From NCBI GenBank assembly GCA_050015055.1, contig JBEKCD010000006.1, forward strand, positions 1 to 64,000: a stretch of 64,000 bases of DNA, read 5' to 3'. The notes below the pieces were generated by a model that saw nothing but the letters and a program-made list of their open reading frames with translations, searched no databases and was not told the DNA's origin. A program made the translations under genes and the position numbers. Of this stretch, positions 8,542 to 17,797 are shown in pieces. Source of the stretch: JBEKCD01 sp050015055. Its GTDB lineage: Archaea; Thermoproteota; Bathyarchaeia; Bathyarchaeales; Bathycorpusculaceae. Each line of letters begins with the position of its first letter. Positions within the stretch are counted from its first letter, which is position 1.

Positions 8542-9762
8542 ATGCCTAGCTCTCAAGCTTGCTCATCAGAAAGTGAATGCTACAACAGAATGTATTTGAG
8601 CGACGGTTTGACCTTGCGGATGGTCGAGGTTTCAAGAATGCCTTCGGGTCATAAAACAAACGGCGAACTTGACTTTGGCAAGGTTCTCAATGGTTCATTG
8701 AATGTTTTCTTCAAGGACGCGTTGCGGGTTGCCTTGACCCATCCTCGTCAGGCAGCGTTCTTCATGCAGACGTTGAGATGGCAGAGAAAGGCAGCAAAGA
8801 CACGACTGAATTGGGATAAGAAGGGAGTTCACGTTCCACCCATCATCGTACTGAGTGTGACAAGCGAATGTAACCTTCACTGCGAAGGCTGCTACCACCA
8901 AGCGTTGCGGAGTGCGTCCGAATCCGAGATGAGCGATGAAAGACTTGGCGGATTAATTGCTGAGGCCAGAGAACTAGGTGTCTCTTTCATGGTAATCGGG
9001 GGAGGAGAACCGTTAACTCGTCCAATAATTCTGGATCTTGCGCAGAAGTATCCAGCGATTATGTTTCTAGTGTTTACAAACGGTCTGTTGATCGATGAAG
9101 CTGTGATTAATAAAATGTCCGAGAGCAGGAATATTGTTCCTTTAATCAGTTTGGAAGGCTATGAAAACGACACGGACAAACGACGCGGAGCCGGCGTTTA
9201 TGCGCAAGTGCTGAACGCGATTGCCAAATTGAAAGAGAAAAATATCTTTTGGGGCAGTTCCTTGACTATGACTCGAGCCAACTTTGCAGACGCAACCGAC
9301 GAGAACTTCGTAAAAAGGTTAGTCGAGGCTGGCTGCAAACTTTTCATGTTTGTCGAATATACTCCAGTCAAGAAAGGAACTGAGGACTGGGTGCTCACAT
9401 CTGAACAGAGAACGGAATTGTTAAAGAAAAGAGACCTGTTCCGAAAGAAGTTCTCAGCCATGTTCATCGCCTTGCCTTGGGATGAAGAAGAGATAGGCGG
9501 ATGCTTATCATCGGGAAGAGGCTTCATCCACATCAGCGCAGAGGGAAACGTGGAACCATGCCCCTTCGTTCCTTACTCCGACACAAATCTAAAGCACCTC
9601 TCACTTAAAGACGCCCTGCAGTCGAAGATGTTGAAAACAATACGGGAAAACCATGGGCAGCTTGAGGAAACACACGGATGCGCCTTATGGGAAAAGAGAG
9701 AATGGGTGAAATCACTGACCAAGAAAGCAGGAGACAACGTGAGCGGCAGACAGAATTCGTAG
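8542..9762 (+). CDS. Radical SAM/SPASM-like protein
   Basis: Protein of 406 residues with the radical SAM cluster motif CNLHCEGC (CxxxCxxC) near residue 110, and GGGEP as the SAM-binding glycine-rich motif. The C-terminal part has Cys residues (GGCLSSGRG, EPCPFVPY, HGCALW) that suggest an auxiliary cluster. It would generate a 5'-deoxyadenosyl radical; the substrate is unknown. The N-terminal ~95 residues precede the radical SAM barrel and have no recognisable domain. Start is uncertain: ATG at 8542 begins 2 nt after a GC tract, and internal Met codons at about residues 17 and 33 are alternatives. Confidence 0.8.
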   Translation: MPSSQACSSESECYNRMYLSDGLTLRMVEVSRMPSGHKTNGELDFGKVLNGSLNVFFKDALRVALTHPRQAAFFMQTLRWQRKAAKTRLNWDKKGVHVPPIIVLSVTSECNLHCEGCYHQALRSASESEMSDERLGGLIAEARELGVSFMVIGGGEPLTRPIILDLAQKYPAIMFLVFTNGLLIDEAVINKMSESRNIVPLISLEGYENDTDKRRGAGVYAQVLNAIAKLKEKNIFWGSSLTMTRANFADATDENFVKRLVEAGCKLFMFVEYTPVKKGTEDWVLTSEQRTELLKKRDLFRKKFSAMFIALPWDEEEIGGCLSSGRGFIHISAEGNVEPCPFVPYSDTNLKHLSLKDALQSKMLKTIRENHGQLEETHGCALWEKREWVKSLTKKAGDNVSGRQNS

Positions 9763-9883
9763 GTCCAATAGTCTTTTTGGGCGTTGGCGCGCGCGCAAAA
9801 GGATAACTGAGGGTTGCGAGCATTAAGGCTTAAGAACCTGTGCCGTTAACACAGTTCTGCATGGTTGAAGGAAGCATGGTTAG

Positions 9884-10351
9884 ATGAAAGTTTTGGTTGT
9901 GTATGACACGGTTTCAGCTGGCAAGATGACCGGACAAGTGGCAGAAATTACTACAAAAACCTTGAAGGAGAACGGGGTTGACGTCGATTCTTTTTACGTT
10001 AAGGACGTTGATGGGGCGACGGTCAAGAATTATGATTGTTTGATTGCCGGTGCTCCGACGATGGCTTTTAGGCCTTCAAAGGGGATTATGGAGTTTTTGA
10101 ACGGTCTTGCTGATGGTGGATTTTCGGGGAAGCGGGCGGCTGCGTTCGACACGCAGGTGCAGATGATCATAAGTGGAAACGCAACTAAAGGCATAGAGAA
10201 GAAGCTGAAGAAACTTGGCTTTACCATATTCAAGCAACCACTAGTTGTTTACGTAGAAAGTAAAGCCAAGAACGTGTGGCAGTTCAAACCGGACGAGCTG
10301 GAGAAAGCCAAGACCTGGGCACAAGAAGCAGCCAAAACACTCTCTGAATAG
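9884..10351 (+). CDS. Flavodoxin-domain protein
   Basis: A 155-residue flavodoxin-fold protein beginning KVLVVYDTVSAGKM, with DCLIAGAPT and AAAFDTQVQM. It is a clear paralogue of the protein at 607 (same length after its N-terminus, same SGNATKGIEKKL segment). FMN binding is expected from the family; a redox partner is not visible. The following gene is a third, membrane-anchored flavodoxin-like protein, now frameshifted. A GC tract (10362-10368) lies 11 nt behind the stop. Confidence 0.8.
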   Translation: MKVLVVYDTVSAGKMTGQVAEITTKTLKENGVDVDSFYVKDVDGATVKNYDCLIAGAPTMAFRPSKGIMEFLNGLADGGFSGKRAAAFDTQVQMIISGNATKGIEKKLKKLGFTIFKQPLVVYVESKAKNVWQFKPDELEKAKTWAQEAAKTLSE

Positions 10352-10436
10352 TATCATTTAACGCGCGCTGGCATACGCTAGGGATCACGAACGACATTAT
10401 TAACTGAAGAAAGCAATTTGATCGTGGTGTGTCAGG

Positions 10437-10996
10437 TTGAGGCTTTGGCCGCAAAAAAGATGGAAGAGAATTGTGCTCGTCACTTTCTTAACCATCATCG
10501 TGGTGGGTGCGATATTGCTTGCCTATGTCCTTTTGTCCATAAACAAAGACGTAGTCAGCCCGGTTTATGTCATCAACGCTGGGGGAAGCAAGACGGCGTT
10601 GGTGGTGTACCAGCCTGGCTTGACTTCTTCACCCAAGGATAATTCATATGCCTTTGCGGATGGACTTGCATCGAGTGGGTGGAGAGTGGAGATAACGACT
10701 GCGAGTTCCCAGGCTCCAAATGATCTCTCGAATTATAGCCTTTTGGTCCTTGCATTTCCGATCTATGCGGGGGTCCGGGGGCAGCTGCGGTTCGATACGT
10801 CGAGAGGCTAGGGAACCTACAAGGAATTCACACGGTGATTATCGATGTCCAGGCAAGCGAGAATACCATGAAACAGAAGGCGGAAGCGGAAAGTGGAATA
10901 GTCATAGAAACACTGGTGGCCAACGGGGCAACGGATATCCGGCAGGCTGGAAGTCAGATCGCTCCTCAGAAAGGAGGAAACTGTGAAAATCAATAG
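10437..10996 (+). pseudogene. Membrane-anchored flavodoxin-like protein, frameshifted
   Basis: The first part (to about residue 115) has one N-terminal transmembrane helix (about 11-33) and a flavodoxin-like segment (TALVVYQPG, LLVLAFPIYAG). The frame then ends at 10811. A different frame continues sensibly from the G-rich stretch near 10777-10790 (AAAVRYVERLGNLQG, IHTVIIDVQASE) to a TAG at 10994-10996. A one- or two-base indel in the G runs explains this; it could be real decay or a sequencing error. The 3' end overlaps the next gene by 14 nt. Confidence 0.6.
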
Positions 10997-11498
10997 CAGC
11001 ATTCCCTCAGCAGTCACTGCAATACGCCTTGGCTTTATTCCTCTTCTTGTTCTTCCTGTTGGCAGTGGAATATTGTTTTAGGGTGCCGTACTGTTTCTTT
11101 CGTTGCTTTTCACGGACTTACTGGACGGCTATCTTGCCAGAAAATTCGCGTTGTCTACTAAGTTTGGGACTTACTTTGATGTGACGACGGACTTCATTCT
11201 TGTTTTCTGCATGTTCCTGACATTCAATTCAAAGGGGTTTGTTCCTAGCTGGGTCTTGGTTCTCATCGTGTTTGTTTTCGCGCAGTTCGTGATAACAAGC
11301 GTCTATTCGGACAGAATTTATGATCCCGTAGGAAAGTATTTCGGAAGCCTACTTTACGGCACAATAGGTCTAAGATTCATTCTGTCGGGACAATTCTTTT
11401 ACGATATTGCTACGGTCGGAATCACGGGATTTGCTCTGGCAACGATTTTGCGCCGTGCAGTTTTTTTCTTCAAGACCATGAGAACCAAAATGCGCTAG
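10983..11498 (+). pseudogene. CDP-alcohol phosphatidyltransferase with in-frame TAG
   Basis: From GTG 10983 the frame reads VKINSSIPSAVTAIRLGFIP and reaches a TAG at 11079-11081, then continues in the same frame to 11498. The continuing part has the complete family signature DGYLARKF...G...D...D (DGxxAR-x8-G-x3-D-x3-D) and about four further transmembrane helices. The enzyme class joins a CDP-linked lipid to an alcohol in phospholipid synthesis. The first transmembrane helix is interrupted by the stop. Either the gene is broken, the stop is an assembly error, or translation starts downstream (a start near 11103 would lose helix 1). Its upstream neighbour is also broken. Confidence 0.7.
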
Positions 11499-11891
11499 AG
11501 ATTCGCCTATGCACACGTGACACTTTGGTCGTCAAAGCGCGCTATTGTGAGATCCGATGTAATATTGTATTGTGACGTTTTCTAAAACTCTGTTTGCAAG
11601 GCAATATGTTCAGGTCTGAGAGCTGAATCAGGTACCGGCGCACGCATCTTCATGGCGAGATTTTTCGTTGAATGTCAAGTGTTAGAACCGTCCAGGGCCG
11701 GAAGAGTACCGTTGACTTTTGTGCATGTCGTTCATGGGGCGCTTGAAGCCCCGATAAAGCTGTCTTGATGGGGAGAGGCATGTCTGGGTGAACTAGAACT
11801 TTGTTGCACAACGTTTTTAAGAAATGAAACAGAAGGATATAATGCTCTCGAAAGCATTCGAATCGATGGATGGAGAGAAGGGGATCCGAGA
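11499..11891. other. Non-coding stretch, no gene recognised
   Basis: No open frame with protein-like composition. It contains a short GC tract (11537-11542) 39 nt behind the phosphatidyltransferase stop and, near its right end, an A/T-rich patch (TTTTTAAGAAATG, about 11814) that could be the promoter of the surface-protein gene. Confidence 0.4.
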
Positions 11892-13457
11892 ATGAAAACG
11901 TTTGAGGTTGTAACGTTATTTTTGACTCTTATTCTGCTTGTTTCACCGTTGGTGGTCATGAAAGTGGCGCGGGCCCAGAACCAGGTTTATCTCAGCATGG
12001 AACCTGTGGCAATCCCGCCCTTGACGGATACTAACTCTAGCGTCAACGGGTTGGAGACGCCTGCCACACCATCGCCGGTCGGCCAAAACTTCACGGTCGA
12101 AATCCACCTGATTGGTGCAACGGTCACCGCCGGTAACGTTTCGGGTGTTGAGGTTCACTTGTTCTTCGGCAACATTCTAACGTACGCTGTACCCACAGGG
12201 TACGTCAACGCGCTTGGCACGACTGGCGGTGTGCTCACAGGGCCCCCGAACAAGCTGTTGTACGGTATTTCAGCTGGATTCTACGACACGTCTGGAAATT
12301 CGATTTCGGACTATCCCTACACAGGGGCTACGTACTATGAAGTCGCGGCTGCTGCCACGGGGACACCGTGGAATGGGGCTGACGGCTTGGTCGCAAACGT
12401 TACGTTCCAAATAATCAAGCAACCCCAGGGTAGTAACGGCGAAACGACGGTGAACCTGCCACTCGCATGCGACTTCACAGATGTGACAGATCCGCTCGCC
12501 ACTTCTATCCCTCACGATGTGGTTCAGGGAACACTGACGATTGACGCAACGGCAGCCCCGCCGGGCGCCCAGTACACTCTGAAGGTGAACGTTATCGGAA
12601 ATGGAACAGTGACCGCGAACCCGTCGAACGCGACTTATGCCAGCGGCACTGTAGTCTCTTTGACCGCTGCTCCCAGTGCCAGCTGGTCATTCTCCGGTTG
12701 GAGCGGTGACGTGACTGGAGCGCAAAACCCCGTGAACGTCACGATGAACGGGAACAAGACCGTGACGGCGACGTTTACGCAGCCCGGAGTGTACTACAAC
12801 CTGACCGTTAACATCGTTGGGAACGGCACGGTTACGCAGAGTCCTCTCAACACTACCTACGTGAGTGGCACCATCGTCACTCTTACGGCTGTTGCGAGTT
12901 TCAACTGGACGTTCTCCGGCTGGACGGGCGACCTGAGTGGCGCACAGAATCCTGCTAACGTCACCATGAACGGAAACAAGAACATCACGGCAACGTTCGT
13001 GCAGGGCCTACAGTATTACAGCCTGACCATCAACATAGTCTTCGTAACCAACTACACGTCGTATGTCCAGTCAGGCAAACTCGTTGAGAACGCTTCTGTC
13101 TCGGCGAATCTTGTCGCGTTGAGCTATCCTAGCGGCACGGTCGTCAATCTAACCGAGGTTCCTGGCCTCAACTGGACGTTCTGGGGTTGGAGCGGCGACC
13201 TGACCGGCACGGGGAACATGACAAATGTAGCGATGAACGGAAACAAGACCGCCACCGCAACCTTCGGCTTGATATGGGACTTGAACCATGACGGCATCGT
13301 CTCCCTGGCCGACTTGAACGTTCTTGCAAACGCGTGGTATGCGACTCCAACCAGTTCTAACTGGAACCCTCAGTGCGACTTTGCTGCCCCACTGGGCAAA
13401 ATAAACCTGACCGATCTCGTCACCCTTGCGATTAATTACTCGTGGCTACGCGCCTAG
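11892..13457 (+). CDS. Secreted surface protein: cohesin-like, three InlB-type repeats, dockerin
   Basis: Protein of 521 residues. Residues 1-29 form a signal peptide (hydrophobic core, ARAQ at the likely cleavage region). Residues about 50-215 look like a cohesin-type beta sandwich (VGQNFTVEIHLIGATV, LVANVTFQI). Three repeats follow (about 226-297, 300-370, 374-457), each with GNGTVT, FSGWSGD and NKTVTATF-like blocks, as in divergent InlB B-repeat domains. Residues about 458-521 form a dockerin-like pair of Ca-binding loops (DLNHDGIVSLADLN and a second, weaker one). Many N-glycosylation sequons support a surface location. Cohesin-dockerin pairing suggests assembly with other dockerin proteins such as the one at 33870, which is inference. 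Confidence 0.8.
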   Translation: MKTFEVVTLFLTLILLVSPLVVMKVARAQNQVYLSMEPVAIPPLTDTNSSVNGLETPATPSPVGQNFTVEIHLIGATVTAGNVSGVEVHLFFGNILTYAVPTGYVNALGTTGGVLTGPPNKLLYGISAGFYDTSGNSISDYPYTGATYYEVAAAATGTPWNGADGLVANVTFQIIKQPQGSNGETTVNLPLACDFTDVTDPLATSIPHDVVQGTLTIDATAAPPGAQYTLKVNVIGNGTVTANPSNATYASGTVVSLTAAPSASWSFSGWSGDVTGAQNPVNVTMNGNKTVTATFTQPGVYYNLTVNIVGNGTVTQSPLNTTYVSGTIVTLTAVASFNWTFSGWTGDLSGAQNPANVTMNGNKNITATFVQGLQYYSLTINIVFVTNYTSYVQSGKLVENASVSANLVALSYPSGTVVNLTEVPGLNWTFWGWSGDLTGTGNMTNVAMNGNKTATATFGLIWDLNHDGIVSLADLNVLANAWYATPTSSNWNPQCDFAAPLGKINLTDLVTLAINYSWLRA

Positions 13458-13825
13458 GCAAACACAGCTAAAACAGTCTCTCCCTCCACTTTTTCTTCAA
13501 GAAACAGAGAAACACGGGAAATGGCATGTGCCGTTTTGCGCTTGGCCGTTCAACGGCAACCGTTCACGCACAAACAGGAAACCCCAACGTGCGTCAGCTG
13601 AACTTGCAACAAGGAGTTCGACACCAACCCTGTCCTATGCTACCTTTGACGCTCTGAGATAGCCGAGTACAGCGACACATTGAGTAAAGCTTAAAGTGCT
13701 CGAACTCTCCACACTTTTTCCCCGACGACCAAGGAAACACTTCCAGTTTCGTTAAAGTGTTTCGCTGGATAAGGCTTTGTTTAAATGTCTGAGTTCACAC
13801 TCAGGCTAAATTGGCGTGCGCACTT
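13458..13825. other. Non-coding stretch, possible gene relic
   Basis: No intact gene recognised. One frame contains a short Cys-bearing stretch (TCNKEFDTNPVLCYL, about 13605-13650) interrupted by stops, which may be a relic of a small zinc protein; this is weak. The right part is A/T-rich and lies behind the nitroreductase gene. Confidence 0.3.
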
Positions 13826-14476
13826 TCACCATTTGTCCATGTGAATCCTGTCTTGAAGTAATGCCGGTTTCTGCTTCACTTCGTAAGGCTTTGGGTAACC
13901 GATTGGGATGAGTGACGCTACCTCGTAGTCGCTTGGAACACCCAATATTCCTTTGAGGGCTGATGTTTCATGGGGTATGTAGGTTACGCCGCAGAGATCT
14001 TCAGCAACCATGGCAAGCAGGATATTTTCGACGCAGGCCCACACTGAGGCGAAATTGTTCAACTCATAAAGCGTCTTGCACTCTCTGAGCGGTTTCCTCA
14101 TTCTAAAACACACAACGAGCAATTCTGGCGAACTGAGCAGCATTCTCTTTTGGACAGACAAGGCTCTCATATACATTTCTCTTTGCAAATCATCGGCGAA
14201 GTCTCTCACAGCCTCCTCCAACTTCTTGCCATCTGCCACGTCCTCAGCCTTTGTGCCTGCCTCAACCACTCTTACTCTCTGTTCAGGATTCCTGACAAGA
14301 ATGAATTCCCATTCCCTGAGGTGATTGTGACTTGGCGCTTTCAACCCCGCCTCAAGAATTCGCTGAAGCTTGTCTGCCTCAACAGGCTTGGACTGGAACT
14401 CTCTCACGCTTCTTCTCTTGTTAACAACTTCATAGAAAGCCACGCTATCGCACACCTTCGCATTCAGAGTTTTCAC
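13826..14476 (-). CDS. Nitroreductase-family FMN enzyme
   Basis: A 216-residue protein of the nitroreductase fold, which uses FMN and NAD(P)H to reduce diverse substrates. The N-terminal FMN phosphate-binding signature is RRSVREFQSKPV, followed by LEAGLKAPSHNHLREWEFI, the family's second conserved region. The C-terminal half has the GILGVPSDYEVASLIPIGYP pattern that lines the flavin site. Physiological substrate is unknown. Confidence 0.85.
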   Translation of the reverse strand: MKTLNAKVCDSVAFYEVVNKRRSVREFQSKPVEADKLQRILEAGLKAPSHNHLREWEFILVRNPEQRVRVVEAGTKAEDVADGKKLEEAVRDFADDLQREMYMRALSVQKRMLLSSPELLVVCFRMRKPLRECKTLYELNNFASVWACVENILLAMVAEDLCGVTYIPHETSALKGILGVPSDYEVASLIPIGYPKPYEVKQKPALLQDRIHMDKW

Positions 14477-14510
14477 AGCATCACTTAAGCTCTTTCCCTA
14501 CACGTGCACT

Positions 14511-14786
14511 TCAAGCGGTTTCAGACGAGTTTTCTATTCCATAGAGTCTAAGGATAGATGGAAGATCTTTGGCTGAGTGTAGGAAAGCCATGACTCTGAG
14601 CACGCGGGCCGCGTCTTGCACGGCCCCTACTGCCTTCATCAAAGGAATGGGAAGGTTGGATTTTCCCGCTATCTGTTGCATATATCCATGTTTCACTTTT
14701 TGCCACCTCAAAAGATCAAAGGAGCGGTCACTCAAGTTAGGTGTTCTGTGCAAATGTGACCAACCAGTGGCCAGTCTTTTGACCAA
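14511..14786 (-). CDS. Hypothetical protein, 91 residues
   Basis: Open frame ending 35 nt before the nitroreductase start on the same strand. It is rich in basic residues in the first half and helical in the second (MKAVGAVQDAARVLRVMAF). I recognise no family. It could be a co-transcribed small gene or chance; no clear ribosome site decides it. Confidence 0.3.
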   Translation of the reverse strand: MVKRLATGWSHLHRTPNLSDRSFDLLRWQKVKHGYMQQIAGKSNLPIPLMKAVGAVQDAARVLRVMAFLHSAKDLPSILRLYGIENSSETA

Positions 14787-15287
14787 TGCGTAGTATGATG
14801 GCCTCTCTTCAGGTGGGCTGTGAAGGTTTCGAAGGTGGACATGGTGAAAGTTTTGTTGACAAGGGTTAGATTCATAGGATGAAAGAGCGATGGTTGTTTG
14901 TTCAAATTTCTGGGTGCGCGCGGGTCGCGAAGCGGCTTTTTCTATATAGAATAAGTGGTCGTCGTTATATTATTTGGAAATTCTAGATATGTCTGATTTA
15001 CAGAGTTTCTATACGAGGATTGGAAATGAAGAATATATCTAGAAAGAAAAAGAGGCAAGCAGCAGTATCTGATGAGCCATGGTGTATTGTCCACATATAA
15101 ATGCAAAGCAAATTGTCATAGTGGACAATGCCTAGGAAATGGTTAGGATGCAAAGAACAAGAAGGAAAGACAAATCACCAAATCGAAGACCGAGTCACAG
15201 ACATTCGGATACAATTGATTGGCTCTTGGCCATTGACGCGGTCTAAAACAAATCGGTTTCTCTGCATTTTTCCGTTTCTTGTTTTCC
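14787..15287. other. A/T-rich intergenic stretch with inverted repeat
   Basis: No confident gene. It holds a short GC tract (14916-14922), an A/T-rich patch (14940-14985) and a perfect 9-bp inverted repeat described separately. Short frames (24 codons from ATG at about 15026, ending in the inverted repeat; another from 15128) have no recognisable content. Confidence 0.35.
15086..15129. repeat. Inverted repeat ATTGTCCAC / GTGGACAAT
   Basis: Two perfect 9-bp arms (15086-15094 and 15121-15129) are separated by 26 A/T-rich bases that include a TATA-like ATATAA. Spacing suits a dimeric regulator site over a promoter, or the ends of a decayed mini-element. No neighbour identifies which. Confidence 0.45.
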
Positions 15288-15959
15288 TTATTGAAGGTCG
15301 CCCGGCGCCCCATGCAACAGGATCTTGCAAATGGCGTCGATTATGTCTTGAAAGTCTGTCATGTTTGTGCATGGTATTCCCTCGTCTTTGCACAGTTTTG
15401 CTAGTCTAGAACCTTTAATCGCGAATGAATAGTCCGCATTCTTAACTGCTGCATGGTCGGCCGATCCATCTCCTACATAGATCACTCTCATGCCTTGGCT
15501 CTGATAATGTCTGACCATGTCATGTTTCAAGTTGTCAGATGTTGTGTCAAGCAGTGGCGGAAAGGTGAACCTGATGCCGTTGCCGTTGAAGGTGGTCTTC
15601 GCAGCGTAGACCTCGACTAGATCCCTGCAATTGTTGAGTTTCAAAAACTGCTCTATGACGAAATCAATTCCCGCACTGACTATCATGAGAGGAATGTGTC
15701 TTTCCTTGCAATACTCTGCCAGCTTCTTGAAGTTCGGTCGAAAGATGACCACGCGCTTCAGTTCTTCCAGTATTTGTTTTTCTGATGTTTTCACAAGAGA
15801 AAACTCTCTGTTCAAGCATTCTTCAAGCGAGATTTCACCGTCCTCGAACTGCCTGTCAAACAGCCGCCAGTCTCCTTGGGCATATTTGGCGAGCACCCAC
15901 TCCGCCGTATCAACTGTCGTGATTGTTCCATCAAAGTCGCAAAGCACCGCAAGGTTCAT
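15288..15959 (-). CDS. HAD-superfamily phosphatase, MtnX/phosphoserine phosphatase-like
   Basis: A 223-residue HAD hydrolase. Motif I with the nucleophile aspartate is LCDFDGTITTVD at the N-terminus, motif II is the serine in MIVSAGIDF, and motif III is YVGDGSADHAAVKNAD. The architecture matches the MtnX/SerB-like subgroup that hydrolyses small phosphomonoesters; the substrate is not determinable here. A relic of a paralogous copy lies at 8358-8540. It is divergent from the Nudix gene. Confidence 0.85.
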   Translation of the reverse strand: MNLAVLCDFDGTITTVDTAEWVLAKYAQGDWRLFDRQFEDGEISLEECLNREFSLVKTSEKQILEELKRVVIFRPNFKKLAEYCKERHIPLMIVSAGIDFVIEQFLKLNNCRDLVEVYAAKTTFNGNGIRFTFPPLLDTTSDNLKHDMVRHYQSQGMRVIYVGDGSADHAAVKNADYSFAIKGSRLAKLCKDEGIPCTNMTDFQDIIDAICKILLHGAPGDLQ

Positions 15960-16169
15960 ATGATTTGCCTGTCTCCCACTTCAGCACAGATTAGTTCGGG
16001 TGACGTATACTTTTTCTTTTTGGGTTATGAGGTTTGCCTTGCAGATTGTCCGGTTCAAGCGAGCGCCCGTGCAATTCAATTCTCAACAACTGACAGTCTA
16101 CACGAGTCGACGGACAGAATTGCCTTTATGCTGGGTTCAAGAGTCACGAAAAGTGTGTGTTGATTCGAA

Positions 16170-16736
16170 TTGACGCTCTCTATCGGAAAACTCTCCGGTG
16201 CCCTGAGACCTGTGTCGTGTGAGCAAGGCGCAAATGCATCGGTGGCTCTGATTCTGAAGCTTGAAAGTAGAAGACCACATGTTCTCCTCGTGAGGCGAGT
16301 TCAAAACTCCAGAGATCCTTGGTCTGGGCAGATGGCGTTGCCCGGAGGAAAACGAGAACCGAAGGACAAGAACCTGAAAGAAACCGTGATCAGAGAAACG
16401 CTGGAAGAGACAAACATAAACCTACTCCAAAATTGCCAGTTCCTAGGAGTAATGCGTGTATTTCAATCGAAACCCCGACCTGAAATCAAGATCCTCCCCT
16501 TCGTCATTCTCACAGAAAACGAACCATCGATAATACTGAACGAAAAAGAACTGGAAGAGTACCTCTGGATCCCTCTCGAAGAGCTGGTCAGAAACAGGAC
16601 CACAGCAAAAATCAGCTTCGGAGAAGTCCCAGCTTTCATCGTAGGAAGCACCATCATCTGGGGACTCACATACAGAATCGTTGAAAGTCTCATACATTCC
16701 CTTGAAACTGAAACGCCACTCAGAAACAGCGATTAA
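16170..16736 (+). CDS. Nudix hydrolase
   Basis: A 188-residue protein with a Nudix box beginning GGKREPKDKN and ending RETLEETNIN, which provides the metal-binding glutamates for cleaving nucleoside-diphosphate-linked substrates. The preceding PWSGQMALPGGK matches the CoA-pyrophosphatase-like subgroup; that substrate is a suggestion only. The start chosen is a TTG at 16170; a later start is possible. A short GC tract (16744-16749) lies 8 nt behind the stop. Confidence 0.85.
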   Translation: MTLSIGKLSGALRPVSCEQGANASVALILKLESRRPHVLLVRRVQNSRDPWSGQMALPGGKREPKDKNLKETVIRETLEETNINLLQNCQFLGVMRVFQSKPRPEIKILPFVILTENEPSIILNEKELEEYLWIPLEELVRNRTTAKISFGEVPAFIVGSTIIWGLTYRIVESLIHSLETETPLRNSD

Positions 16737-16840
16737 TCCAAAACGCGCGAATCCTCTTGTCTGTTCTTTCAGGTTAGTGGTCACTTTTTCCCACAATACT
16801 ATTTAACCGAGACCATGGCTGTTTTCGTCGGTGGAAGCAA

Positions 16841-17797
16841 TTGTCAGAATGTGCCATTGAAACGAATGAACTTACGCTACGGTATGGTAGCGTAGTTGCA
16901 GTTGATCACGTTTCCTTCAACGTTCGAAAAGGGGAGGTTTTCGGCTTTCTGGGCCCGAATGGCGCTGGTAAGACAACGACCATAAAGATGTTGACCACGC
17001 TCTTGCGACCGACGAGTGGCAAGGCCACCGTACTCGGACTTGACGTTGTTTCTGAAGGAGGCAAGATTAGGCCTAGGATAGGCGTTGTGCAACAGGATCC
17101 GAGCTACGAGCACGCATTGAGCGTGGAGGGGAATCTTGACTTGTATGGAGTTTTATGGAATGTGCCGAAGGAGGAGAGAAAGAAAAGGATAGAGCTTCTT
17201 CTGGACAAGTTTGGCCTGAAGGAGGCTAGGAAGACGGCTCCGCCTGAACTCTCGATTGGGCAGAGGAGACGTCTGCAAGTCGCCAGAGAGTTCATGCACG
17301 ATTGCGAGGTCATGTTTCTTGACGAACCCACTACTGGCTTGGACCCGCAGGCTAGAAGAGTGACGTTAGATTTCGTGCGCGAGAAGGTGAGAAACGGTGT
17401 GACCGTTTTCTTCACCACGCACATAATGGAAGAGGCAGAGTACATCTGTGACAGAATAGCCATAATTAACCGCGGGGAAATCTTGGCCTTGGACACGATA
17501 AAGAACGTCAAACAGAAGTTCGGAGGAGTAAGCGTGGTTCATCTACGTTTCGCTGAGGACAACAGCGACGTAGACCGTGCGCTGGAGGGTTTGCCCGGCG
17601 TTCAGAAAGTAGTCCGTTCGCAACAGAAGGACGAGTCGTTAAGCGTGTTCGCGGAGGATGCAAACGCGGTGTTGCCCAGAATAATCGATGCGGCGACGAC
17701 TCTCGGAGTGCATATAACGGAACTCAGGATAGAGGAGCCATCGTTGGATGACGTTTTCGTTCAGATGGTGAACTCGAAAGGGAGGAATCAACAATGA
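16841..17797 (+). CDS. ABC-2 exporter ATP-binding protein, DrrA-like
   Basis: ATPase of 318 residues. Walker A is GPNGAGKTTT, the signature is LSIGQRRRLQVA, Walker B is VMFLDEPTTGLDP, and the C-terminal DUF4162-like extension (about 225-310) is typical of DrrA-type exporters. The start is a TTG at 16841 with GGTGGA 5 nt upstream, and a TATA-like TACTATTTAA lies at 16796-16805. The stop overlaps the permease start by 4 nt, so both are translated from one transcript. The exported substrate is unknown. Confidence 0.9.
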   Translation: MSECAIETNELTLRYGSVVAVDHVSFNVRKGEVFGFLGPNGAGKTTTIKMLTTLLRPTSGKATVLGLDVVSEGGKIRPRIGVVQQDPSYEHALSVEGNLDLYGVLWNVPKEERKKRIELLLDKFGLKEARKTAPPELSIGQRRRLQVAREFMHDCEVMFLDEPTTGLDPQARRVTLDFVREKVRNGVTVFFTTHIMEEAEYICDRIAIINRGEILALDTIKNVKQKFGGVSVVHLRFAEDNSDVDRALEGLPGVQKVVRSQQKDESLSVFAEDANAVLPRIIDAATTLGVHITELRIEEPSLDDVFVQMVNSKGRNQQ

